NCBI GenBank assembly: GCA_963169135.1
Contig: CAUJEQ010000300.1
Span: forward strand, 1-7,612
Direction of reading: 5' to 3'
Source of the DNA: Chloroflexota bacterium
GTDB lineage: Bacteria; Chloroflexota; Dehalococcoidia; Tepidiformales; Tepidiformaceae
DNA length: 7,612 nt
The notes beneath the pieces are model-generated. The model was given only the letters and a program-made list of their open reading frames with translations, ran no database searches and was not told the origin of the DNA. Positions 1 to 5,287 of this stretch are shown here, in pieces (the first letter of the stretch is position 1; every line of letters starts with the position of its first letter). The position numbers were made by a program, and so were the translations under genes.

Positions 1-1
1 G

Positions 2-40
2 CTGGACGCGGGTTTGGCCCAGGAAGTCGCCACGCAGTAG
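2..40 (+). CDS. Possible C-terminal tail of an upstream gene (partial)
   Basis: One plus-strand frame is open from the window edge and ends at a TAG at 38-40, giving the 12-residue tail LDAGLAQEVATQ. It would be the last codons of a gene whose body lies to the left of the window. Thirteen open codons are very little evidence in GC-rich DNA, so this may be chance. The gap to the next start codon (63 bp) is compatible with either an operon or an independent gene. Confidence 0.2.
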   Translation: MDAGLAQEVATQ

Positions 41-92
41 CTACATCGACAACGTCGCTCCGGCCTATCACAATCGGGCCACTTGCCGGCAC

Positions 93-99
93 GAGGTGG
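93..99 (+). promoter_or_regulatory. Ribosome binding site of the acyl-CoA dehydrogenase gene
   Basis: GAGGTGG lies 4 nt before the ATG at 104. It supports that ATG over the in-frame TTG at 83, which lies upstream of this site and would add only seven residues (MPARGGF). The spacing is on the short side. Confidence 0.5.
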
Positions 100-103
100 C
101 TTC

Positions 104-1306
104 ATGGAATTCCGAGACAACGAACGCGAGACGGCCTTCCGCGCCGAGGTCAGCAGCTTCCTCGATGCCGAGTTCCCGCCCGAATACAGCAACCGGCCAA
201 CTGAATGGGGCCTTTTCAACGGCGCCGGCCGCGCCTTCCCCGGGTTCGTGGACTTCATGCGCGGGTGGACGGCCAAGCTGAACCAGCGCGGCTGGGGCGC
301 GCCGGCATGGCCAAGGGAGCATGGCGGCGGGGGCCTCAGTGTGAAAGAGCAGTTCATCCTTAGCGAGGAGTTCGCCTGGCGCCGCGCCCCCCGGCCCGGT
401 GGCATCGGGCACGGCTGGGCCGGCCCCACGGTCATGGTCTACGGCACCGGCGAGCAGAAGGCGGAGTACCTCCCGAAGATCATCTCCGGCGAGCACATCT
501 GGTGCCAGCTCTTCTCCGAGCCGGGCGCCGGCTCCGACCTCGCCTCCCTCCAGACCCGCGCGATCCGCGACGGCGATGACTACGTCGTCAACGGCCAAAA
601 GATCTGGACTTCCGGCGCCCAGCATGCCCACATGGGCATCCTCATCGCCCGCACCAACCCCGATGCCCCCAAGCACCGTGGCATCAGCTACTTCCTCGTC
701 GACATGAAGACGCCCGGTATCACGGTCCGGCCGCTCTTCAACATGCTCAACAGCCACGAATTCAACGAGGTCTACTTCGAAGACGTCCGCATCCCTGCGA
801 AGAACCTCCTGGGTGAAGAGAACCGGGGTTGGTACCTGGCCACGACCACCCTCGACTTCGAGCGCTCCGGCATCGCCACCAGTGTCGCCCACCAGCTCAT
901 CGTCCGGGACCTCGTCGCGTTCGCAAAGGAGTCCCCAGTGGGTAGCCACACCGTAGCTACAACACCCCACGTCCGCAACGAACTTTCCGACCGGACAATC
1001 GAAGCCCAGGTCGAGGCTCTCATCTGCTACCGCATCATCTCCATGCAGGAGCGCGGCGAGATCCCCAACAAGGAATCCTCCATCGCCAAGCTGTTCTCCA
1101 GCGAACTCGACGTCCGCCTCGCCGGTACGGCCATGCAGCTCGCCGGCCTCTACGGCCAGGTCACCGACCGCGACGATACCAGCGCCATGGGCGGCCGCTT
1201 CCCACGCTTCTATATGCACAGCACCACCAGCCCCATCGGCGGCGGCACCAGCGAAATCCAGCGCAACATCATCGCCATGCGCGGCCTCGGCCTGCCCAGG
1301 GGTTAG
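104..1306 (+). CDS. Acyl-CoA dehydrogenase (FadE-like flavoprotein)
   Basis: Soluble FAD enzyme that would oxidise an acyl-CoA to the trans-2-enoyl-CoA, passing electrons to an electron-transfer flavoprotein. The 400-residue product has the normal family length and layout: an N-terminal helical domain (about 5-110), a middle beta domain beginning near WCQLFSEPGAGSD (133-145) with GQKIWTSGAQ following, and a C-terminal helical domain ending in the family signature GGGTSEIQRNIIAMRGLGLP. The usual catalytic Glu of medium-chain enzymes (YEGT) is Gly380 here. A Glu in LDFERSG (Glu253) sits where isovaleryl-CoA and long-chain acyl-CoA dehydrogenases carry their base, so the protein is probably active. 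The ATG at 104 is chosen because of its ribosome binding site. The substrate cannot be told; many such FadE proteins act on branched, sterol-derived or xenobiotic acyl-CoAs. A crotonase gene that could catalyse the next step lies 5 kb away on the opposite strand. Confidence 0.93.
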   Translation: MEFRDNERETAFRAEVSSFLDAEFPPEYSNRPTEWGLFNGAGRAFPGFVDFMRGWTAKLNQRGWGAPAWPREHGGGGLSVKEQFILSEEFAWRRAPRPGGIGHGWAGPTVMVYGTGEQKAEYLPKIISGEHIWCQLFSEPGAGSDLASLQTRAIRDGDDYVVNGQKIWTSGAQHAHMGILIARTNPDAPKHRGISYFLVDMKTPGITVRPLFNMLNSHEFNEVYFEDVRIPAKNLLGEENRGWYLATTTLDFERSGIATSVAHQLIVRDLVAFAKESPVGSHTVATTPHVRNELSDRTIEAQVEALICYRIISMQERGEIPNKESSIAKLFSSELDVRLAGTAMQLAGLYGQVTDRDDTSAMGGRFPRFYMHSTTSPIGGGTSEIQRNIIAMRGLGLPRG

Positions 1307-1307
1307 A

Positions 1308-1327
1308 CCGTAGATATGGGTCTACGG
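1308..1327 (+). promoter_or_regulatory. Candidate operator of the vapBC pair (inverted repeat)
   Basis: CCGTAGA and TCTACGG form a perfect 7-bp inverted repeat separated by 6 bp (TATGGG). A second inverted repeat, TAGACC-N9-GGTCTA (1304-1324), overlaps it and begins at the dehydrogenase stop codon. The site covers the -35/spacer region just ahead of the -10-like hexamer at 1336. That is where ribbon-helix-helix antitoxins commonly bind to repress their own operon. The position and symmetry are seen; binding by the antitoxin is inferred. Confidence 0.55.
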
Positions 1328-1335
1328 GTATATGG

Positions 1336-1341
1336 TAATAT
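1336..1341 (+). promoter_or_regulatory. Candidate -10 element for leaderless vapBC mRNA
   Basis: TAATAT fits the TANNNT -10 pattern and is followed by exactly 6 nt (GGGCCC) and then the ATG at 1348. Transcription would start at or next to the A of the start codon. No Shine-Dalgarno sequence precedes that ATG, which agrees with a leaderless transcript. The start codon also sits inside the palindrome ATGGGCCCAT (1340-1349). No clear -35 element is visible. Confidence 0.5.
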
Positions 1342-1347
1342 GGGCCC

Positions 1348-1611
1348 ATGAAGACGACCGTCGAGATCGACGACGAGCTCCTGAAGGCAGCGAAGAAGGC
1401 CGCCATCGACGAGGGCGTCACCTTGCGCGAGCTTGTCGAGGACGGCCTGCGCCATCGCCTGGCGCTGCACCGGGCGAACGAGCGCGTACGAGGCTGGGGC
1501 ACACCCGGGGACGCTTCTCGGGAAGACCTTTACGCCTCAGATGCGTGGAAACTCCTGGATGATCTCGAACGCGCTGCCGAGCGAATGAGCCGGAAGCGGG
1601 CTGCAACCTGA
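1348..1611 (+). CDS. vapB: VapB-like ribbon-helix-helix antitoxin (DUF2191 type)
   Basis: An 87-residue protein. Residues 1-41 read as a ribbon-helix-helix DNA-binding domain: a strand (KTTVEIDD), helix 1 (ELLKAAKKAAIDEG) and helix 2 (TLRELVEDGLRHRLA). This N-terminus, MKTTVEIDDELL, is typical of VapB/DUF2191 antitoxins. The remaining half (about 42-87), rich in charged residues with WGTPG and a C-terminal helix (KLLDDLERAAERM), should wrap around and inhibit the PIN toxin encoded next. In these systems the dimer also represses its own promoter, and a suitable inverted repeat lies at 1308-1327. The gene overlaps the toxin start by 4 nt (CTGA). Function is assigned from domain pattern plus the adjacent PIN gene. 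Confidence 0.85.
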   Translation: MKTTVEIDDELLKAAKKAAIDEGVTLRELVEDGLRHRLALHRANERVRGWGTPGDASREDLYASDAWKLLDDLERAAERMSRKRAAT

Positions 1612-2036
1612 AGCGCATCGCCCTCGACACCAACGTACTCGTGGCGTTGCTCGGCCCAGCGAGCGACCTGCGCCCCCGGCTCGGAGAGGAACTCCAGCAT
1701 GCCGCCGAGGCGGGCAGCCCGGTCCACATCCCGTTCGTTTGCCTGGGTGAGTTCTGGCGAACGATGACCGAGCCGCGCGGTTACGCGGTTGCTCCGGAGA
1801 GCGCGTACCTCCTGTTGCAGCGCGCCGTGCGGCTCATGCCGCCGTTGATGCCGCCACCCAGATTCAACGATGCCTGGCTCGCGTTGGCCCAGGGGCTGCG
1901 ACCCACCGGAGCCGCTGTCTTTGATGTCCAGATTGCAGCCCTCTGTTTGCACTATCGGATCGATGAACTGTGGACGTTCGACCAGGGATTCCCTTCGGTC
2001 GATGGCCTTCAGGCGGTTAACCCGCTCGCCGGGTGA
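1608..2036 (+). CDS. vapC: VapC-like PIN-domain toxin (ribonuclease), CTG start proposed
   Basis: A 142-residue PIN-domain protein, expected to be a Mg2+-dependent ribonuclease held in check by the upstream antitoxin. The four acidic metal-binding positions are present when counted from the CTG at 1608: Asp7 (ALDTNVLVALL), Glu48 (CLGEFWRTM), Asp106 (AVFDVQIAAL) and Asp125 (LWTFDQGF). The nearest conventional start, GTG at 1641, would remove Asp7 and the first beta strand. An in-frame TGA at 1560-1562 rules out anything further upstream, and no ATG, GTG or TTG occurs between the TGA and 1641. The CTG overlaps the antitoxin stop as CTGA, a layout like the usual ATGA coupling, and GGAAGCGGG (1592-1600) could serve as a ribosome binding site. 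The 3' end overlaps the convergent PadR gene by 20 bp. The RNA target is unknown. Confidence 0.83.
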   Translation: MKRIALDTNVLVALLGPASDLRPRLGEELQHAAEAGSPVHIPFVCLGEFWRTMTEPRGYAVAPESAYLLLQRAVRLMPPLMPPPRFNDAWLALAQGLRPTGAAVFDVQIAALCLHYRIDELWTFDQGFPSVDGLQAVNPLAG

Positions 2037-2556
2037 TGCGTTCCATCCCGTGCCCCGCAAACCGCCGCCCCAGGAGCCCCTGCAGCCACCCAATGTCCGC
2101 CTGCAAATGCGCGATGCGCCGCTCCCGGGCCGCCTGGCTCCACGGGTCCGCCTCCGTTTCCCTTAGCGTCCGCTCCTGCTCGGTCAGCCGCCGGGCGGCC
2201 GCCGCCAGACGTGGACGCAGGACGCCCAGCGCGTCCTGGCGTTGCGAAACGCCGGCCGCCGCGACCGCCAGCGCGAACAGCGGCGATTCGAGTGGCTCCC
2301 GGCGGAGCACCTCGGCCGCTTCCTTCCCGGCTGCGTCCCGGCCCGCGTCAGTCAGCCGCAACAGCCGGCGGAAGTGCCCGGTGTCCCCGCGCCCATCCTC
2401 AGCCTGTAAGTAGCCCCGTCCGATGAGCCCATCCACTCGCCGGTAGAGCGTGCTCCGGGTCACGCGGACGCCCAATGCCTGCAGGTGTTCGAGCAGTTCG
2501 TACGGATGGGTCGGGCTCGCCGCGACCGCGGCAAGGATCGGGAAGTCATCGGTCAT
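2017..2556 (-). CDS. PadR-family transcriptional regulator
   Basis: A 179-residue regulator. Residues 1-75 form the PadR winged helix: ILAAVAASPTHPYELLEHL, then the recognition-helix region TRSTLYRRVDGLIGRGYL, then a wing ending in RRLLRLTDAGR. Residues 90-165 are a largely helical C-terminal domain expected to mediate dimerisation, as in the longer PadR subfamily. Such proteins are usually repressors released by small ligands, often acting on neighbouring transporter or detoxification genes and on themselves. The ATG at 2556 is preferred to the one at 2592 because AGGAGG lies 8 nt before it and because the homologous sequence starts there. The DNA immediately upstream carries repeated TTCCC/GGGAA sites, the natural candidate operators. 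The 3' end overlaps the vapC tail. Confidence 0.88.
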   Translation of the reverse strand: MTDDFPILAAVAASPTHPYELLEHLQALGVRVTRSTLYRRVDGLIGRGYLQAEDGRGDTGHFRRLLRLTDAGRDAAGKEAAEVLRREPLESPLFALAVAAAGVSQRQDALGVLRPRLAAAARRLTEQERTLRETEADPWSQAARERRIAHLQADIGWLQGLLGRRFAGHGMERITRRAG

Positions 2557-2564
2557 GCCCCCAG

Positions 2565-2570
2565 CCTCCT
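2565..2570 (-). promoter_or_regulatory. Ribosome binding site of the PadR gene
   Basis: On the minus strand AGGAGG precedes the ATG at 2556 by 8 nt. It is the strongest Shine-Dalgarno sequence in the window and decides the start against the upstream in-frame ATG at 2592. Confidence 0.75.
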
Positions 2571-2594
2571 CCACTCCGCGCCCGGTCTCCATCG

Positions 2595-2711
2595 GGGAAT
2601 TTCCCGATTGGGAGGATCCGGGCTACCCACTTTGGAACTGTCCCGGGCTTGTTCCCGACCGCCCGAATGAGGGTTCCCGGGCGGGAACCAGGGAACATTC
2701 CCGTTTGGGAA
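2595..2711. promoter_or_regulatory. Cluster of TTCCC/GGGAA inverted repeats upstream of the PadR gene
   Basis: Eight exact TTCCC or GGGAA pentamers fall within 117 bp. Three pairs share the layout TTCCC-N4-GGGAA: 2601-2614 (last base G), 2674-2687 (extended to GGTTCCC-GGGC-GGGAACC, 2672-2689) and 2698-2711. The opposite arrangement also occurs: GGGAA-T-TTCCC at 2595-2605 and GGGAA-CA-TTCCC at 2691-2702. Looser relatives lie nearby (GGAACTGTCCC at 2634-2644; GGAAGCTTTCC at 2768-2778). The repeats begin 39 bp before the PadR start codon and probably overlap its promoter, so an autoregulatory operator array is the simplest reading. The symmetry is seen; the binding protein is inferred. Confidence 0.6.
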
Positions 2712-2936
2712 CGGGCGCGAGTTCCGACTCAACGCGCCGTCCCTGGTGCGAGGCGACACGGCGGGTGGGAAGCTTTCCACGACGCTGCGCTCGATGGCGC
2801 GGGGAGCCCACCGTTTGCCTGCATCCAGCACCTGCGGCCGCGTTACGCGGCGACAGGTGAAACCTTCGTGACAGGCAGGTGACTACTCGCCGGAACGTGC
2901 CAGCCTATGCCCCGCTGGTGATACCGTTGGGTGGAA
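2712..2936. other. Remaining intergenic DNA between the PadR gene and the small CxxC gene
   Basis: No convincing gene is visible on either strand; the open frames here are short and lack domain patterns. It holds the upstream side of the PadR promoter and the 5' flank of the small CxxC gene. Visible structures are a perfect inverted repeat GCCGCG-TTA-CGCGGC (2837-2851) without a following T run, and two GACAGG copies (2852 and 2870), each followed shortly by AGGTGA or GGTGA. A TANNNT hexamer, TACCGT at 2922-2927, may be the -10 of the CxxC gene. Confidence 0.4.
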
Positions 2937-3164
2937 ATGCAGAGAGAGAATCCGTCGGTCGTCTGCGCGTGGTGCAACGCCTCCGTTTACGGCTCTCGCG
3001 CGGCCGAGAACCTGTCCCACGGGATCTGTGTGCCGTGCGCCGTCGGCTTCCTGAAGCGTTTGCCGCCTGAGTACCTCCGCTCGATTGCCGAGCCCGACGG
3101 AGCGGTGACGCTTTTTTCGGGCCATCGCTTAAAGTTGGCCCCCGACGGTCACCCGCTGGCCTAA
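2937..3164 (+). CDS. Small stand-alone CxxC/CxxC protein (probable zinc-binding, HGIC motif)
   Basis: A 75-residue soluble protein whose function I do not recognise. It has two cysteine pairs, CAWC (Cys10, Cys13) and CVPC (Cys31, Cys34), with a conserved-looking LSHGIC run carrying His28. The arrangement CxWC...SHGICxxC resembles the short cysteine segment found attached to some bacterial PAS, response-regulator and sensor-kinase proteins, but here it stands alone. Four Cys or three Cys plus His would suit a structural zinc site. The rest (about 40-75) is an amphipathic stretch with no obvious domain. The start is uncertain: ATG at 2937 or GTG at 2931 (two more residues). GGTGGA lies just before the ATG, and TACCGT (2922-2927) could give a nearly leaderless mRNA. 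Confidence 0.65.
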   Translation: MQRENPSVVCAWCNASVYGSRAAENLSHGICVPCAVGFLKRLPPEYLRSIAEPDGAVTLFSGHRLKLAPDGHPLA

Positions 3165-3408
3165 GCCCGGACCAGGGGGCGCACACAGCCTGGTGTCGTC
3201 ACCACGCCGCCCGACAACCTGCCCCAGGGTTTCCCCGATTTTTTCGCGATTTGTGAAGAATTTCCCATACCTTTCGGCGGATGCCGCCTGGCCGTGATAC
3301 GGTTCGCGACAAGGGTAGGATCGTGGGCCAGCCTGCAGCCACCTGCTGCATCGCTCCCGCATTACCGTTAACTACTGTGTGAAAGAACTGGTGGTGGTGC
3401 GTGGGACG
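3165..3408. other. Intergenic region upstream of the MFS transporter
   Basis: No gene is seen. This 244-bp stretch is locally AT-richer than its surroundings (for example GATTTTTTCGCGATTTGTGA near 3237), as expected of a promoter region. Possible -10 hexamers are TAGGAT (3316-3321) and TACTGT (3373-3378); neither has a good -35 partner. A short inverted repeat GGCGG-ATG-CCGCC occurs at 3276-3288. I see no intrinsic terminator for the preceding gene: GGGTTTCCC before the T run is too short a stem. Confidence 0.4.
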
Positions 3409-4707
3409 ATGAGGCCGGGCCTGCTCTTGTACTACTCTGCGAGGTTTTCGGGGCAGGTCGCCCAGAACCTCCTGTTCGCGAGCCTCTTCGTCGTCGCCGG
3501 GACGAGCGATAAGTCGGCCGTCGGTCTCAGCTCGCTCCTGATCGCCACCACGGGAGCGTCGCTGCTCTTCGGTGTCATGGGCGGCGCGCTGGCCGACCGC
3601 ATCGGCCCCGGGCGCGGGATGGCTCTCGGCGCTATTCTCCGCACCCTTGTCATCGGGCTTTGCTTCTTCGAATTCAACGCCGCCGCGGTCGGCGCCGGCG
3701 TGATCTTCGCCTACTCGGCCGTCTCCCAGGTCTATTCCCCCTCTGAAATGGCCATGGTCCGCGTCCTCTGCGGCAAGGGCCGCGCTACCCCGCACTCGCT
3801 CGGGGTGGCCCTGCAGTACGCCGGCCAGGGCGTGGGCATGCTGGCCCTCGCGCCGTTGCTCTTCGTTATCGGCGGGACGCAGGCGATGCTCGCGGGAGCG
3901 GTCGTCGCGGGGGTCGCCCTCTCGGCCATCACGGTCGCACTCTCCCTCAACCATGGCCGTCCCGCCCGCGAACCTTCGGGCGACCACTCTTCCCTGCGCG
4001 ACTCCCTCCGGGTCTTCAAGCGCTCCCCCATGGCTCGCGATGCCCTCGCGGTCCTCGCCGTGCAGACCATGATCATCCAGGGGATCGTCGTCGCCCTGCC
4101 CCTCTACCTCCGGAACGACATCTCTCTCGGCGAGGAGTGGGGGATTTTCCTCGTGGCACCGGGTGTGGCCGGCGTCCTGGCGGGGCTTGCCTGGTCGGCT
4201 GCCGCTGTCACGGCCGAGGTCTCCCAGAAGGTCATGCGACTCGCCCTCGTCTCGATGGTTATCGGCGTTTTCGCCCTTGCCTCCCTGGACTACGGTCTCG
4301 AAGCGGTCCTCACCCTGAGCCAGGTAGGCCCGCTCGTCGACCTCGAAGCGAGTCTCAATACGACATTCATGGTGGCGTTCCCGGTCGCGTTCCTCGTGGG
4401 CCTGGCCGTCACGCTCGCCCTCGTCTCGGCGCGAGTCGCTCTCACGGCCGCCGCCCCCATTGCCCATCAGTCGCGCGTTTTCGCTGTCCAGGCCACCCTC
4501 ACTGACTCCTTCGTCGTGCTTCCGCTGCTGCTCATGGGCATCGGCGTGGAAGTCGCCGGCGCGCGGCCGGTGCTGGCGGCGATGGGCCTCATTGGCGCCG
4601 CTACGTTCGTCTTCATTCAGCTCCCGCGCTTCATGCCGATACCGCTGCCGCTGCACGCCCACGCGCACAGGCTCGCCCTCGTCCCGGTACCCATCGAACG
4701 CGACTGA
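3409..4707 (+). CDS. Major facilitator superfamily transporter (12 TM, efflux-like)
   Basis: A 432-residue integral inner-membrane carrier. I count twelve hydrophobic segments, six on each side of a hydrophilic cytoplasmic loop (about 181-210, NHGRPAREPSGDHSSLRDSL). The loop after TM2 carries motif A as GGALADRIGPGRG (58-70), and PSEMAMV near residue 111 resembles the MFS_3/enterobactin-exporter and macrolide-efflux type. A longer outside loop of about 25 residues lies between TM9 and TM10. The C-terminal tail contains HAHAHR, a possible weak metal-binding tail. The substrate is unknown; an exporter is more likely than an importer. ATG at 3409 is preferred, but GTG at 3379 (ten more residues) and GTGs at 3391-3397 are possible and none has a strong ribosome binding site. 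The gene converges with the thioredoxin-like gene, 4 bp between stops. Confidence 0.9.
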   Translation: MRPGLLLYYSARFSGQVAQNLLFASLFVVAGTSDKSAVGLSSLLIATTGASLLFGVMGGALADRIGPGRGMALGAILRTLVIGLCFFEFNAAAVGAGVIFAYSAVSQVYSPSEMAMVRVLCGKGRATPHSLGVALQYAGQGVGMLALAPLLFVIGGTQAMLAGAVVAGVALSAITVALSLNHGRPAREPSGDHSSLRDSLRVFKRSPMARDALAVLAVQTMIIQGIVVALPLYLRNDISLGEEWGIFLVAPGVAGVLAGLAWSAAAVTAEVSQKVMRLALVSMVIGVFALASLDYGLEAVLTLSQVGPLVDLEASLNTTFMVAFPVAFLVGLAVTLALVSARVALTAAAPIAHQSRVFAVQATLTDSFVVLPLLLMGIGVEVAGARPVLAAMGLIGAATFVFIQLPRFMPIPLPLHAHAHRLALVPVPIERD

Positions 4708-4711
4708 CCCG

Positions 4712-5251
4712 CTACTCCGGCTGCGCCACCAGTTTCGCCAGCTCCAGCCGGAACGCCGCTTCGTCTTGCGCGAACCCAAACCGTCCCATCTCCTTCCCTT
4801 CCGCATCGAGCAAGAGGAACGCCGGCACGGCCGTGACGCCGTAGTGCTCATCCGCGGTGTCGCGGTCGGTCGACTTTTCGACGAAGACGAGTTGCTCACG
4901 GTACCCGGCCATCACCGTGTGGACGAAGAGCATGTCGTCGCAGCGGGCGCAGCTGGGGCTGGTGAACCAGACCAGCGTGCCCCGGCCATCGGCCCGCGGT
5001 TCGGGAGATGTCGGCAACGGACCCGGGGAGTGGTAGATGGTGTGTTCGGTCCCGGAAATGGCGATGACCGGCGCGCCCGCGTTCTGTTCGGCCAGGGCCT
5101 GCGTCGCGGGGTCGATGGGCGATTCGCCTCCCGCCTCGATAAGCACCCAGACAGCAAACCCGAGCGTCGGGAAGACCATGAGTGCCGCCATGAGCCAGGT
5201 CTTCCAGCCCCAGCGGGGGTTCCACCAGCCCGGGCGGCTCGCAATCTCCAT
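4712..5251 (-). CDS. Membrane-anchored thioredoxin-fold protein
   Basis: A 179-residue protein with a short basic N-terminus (Arg6, Arg13, Lys17), one transmembrane segment at about 19-39, and a linker leading to a thioredoxin-like domain at about 85-178. The active site reads FTSPSCARCDDM with Cys101 and Cys104, and the cis-proline loop is TAVPAF (Pro143). The charge pattern puts the thioredoxin domain outside the cytoplasmic membrane. It could reduce or oxidise disulfides of exported proteins, as ResA/TlpA-like or DsbE-like proteins do, but CARC is not one of the classic dipeptides (CGPC, CPHC, CEPC), so direction and partner are open. It is the last gene of the minus-strand run, 36 bp after the acetyltransferase gene. 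No Shine-Dalgarno precedes the ATG at 5251; a -10-like hexamer placed for leaderless transcription does. Confidence 0.85.
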   Translation of the reverse strand: MEIASRPGWWNPRWGWKTWLMAALMVFPTLGFAVWVLIEAGGESPIDPATQALAEQNAGAPVIAISGTEHTIYHSPGPLPTSPEPRADGRGTLVWFTSPSCARCDDMLFVHTVMAGYREQLVFVEKSTDRDTADEHYGVTAVPAFLLLDAEGKEMGRFGFAQDEAAFRLELAKLVAQPE

Positions 5252-5257
5252 GGTGCC

Positions 5258-5263
5258 AGTGTA
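5258..5263 (-). promoter_or_regulatory. Candidate -10 for leaderless mRNA of the thioredoxin-like gene
   Basis: On the minus strand TACACT is followed by 6 nt (GGCACC) and then the ATG at 5251, the same spacing as at the antitoxin gene. Transcription would start at or next to the start codon, consistent with the missing Shine-Dalgarno sequence. The hexamer lies in the 36-bp gap after the acetyltransferase gene, so it may be an internal promoter of that run. Confidence 0.4.
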
Positions 5264-5287
5264 GGGGCCGCGTCCCCCTGGCGAGAG

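Noticed and set aside
68..1219. A 383-codon minus-strand open frame opposite the acyl-CoA dehydrogenase.
   Set aside because: Low-complexity Ala/Val/Asp/Gly/Glu composition with no recognisable motif; the plus-strand dehydrogenase shows all family signatures.
1530..2093. A 187-codon minus-strand open frame opposite the VapC-like toxin.
   Set aside because: The plus-strand PIN domain has its four acidic residues in place, while this frame has no family pattern.
3222..3246. GGGTTTCCC followed by GATTTTTT as a terminator of the small CxxC gene.
   Set aside because: The stem would be only three base pairs around a 3-nt loop.
3199..4899. A 566-codon open frame on the minus strand opposite the transporter gene.
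   Set aside because: The product is rich in Asp, Glu, Arg, His and Gly with no domain pattern, as expected from the antisense of GC-rich hydrophobic coding DNA. The plus strand encodes a clear 12-helix transporter.
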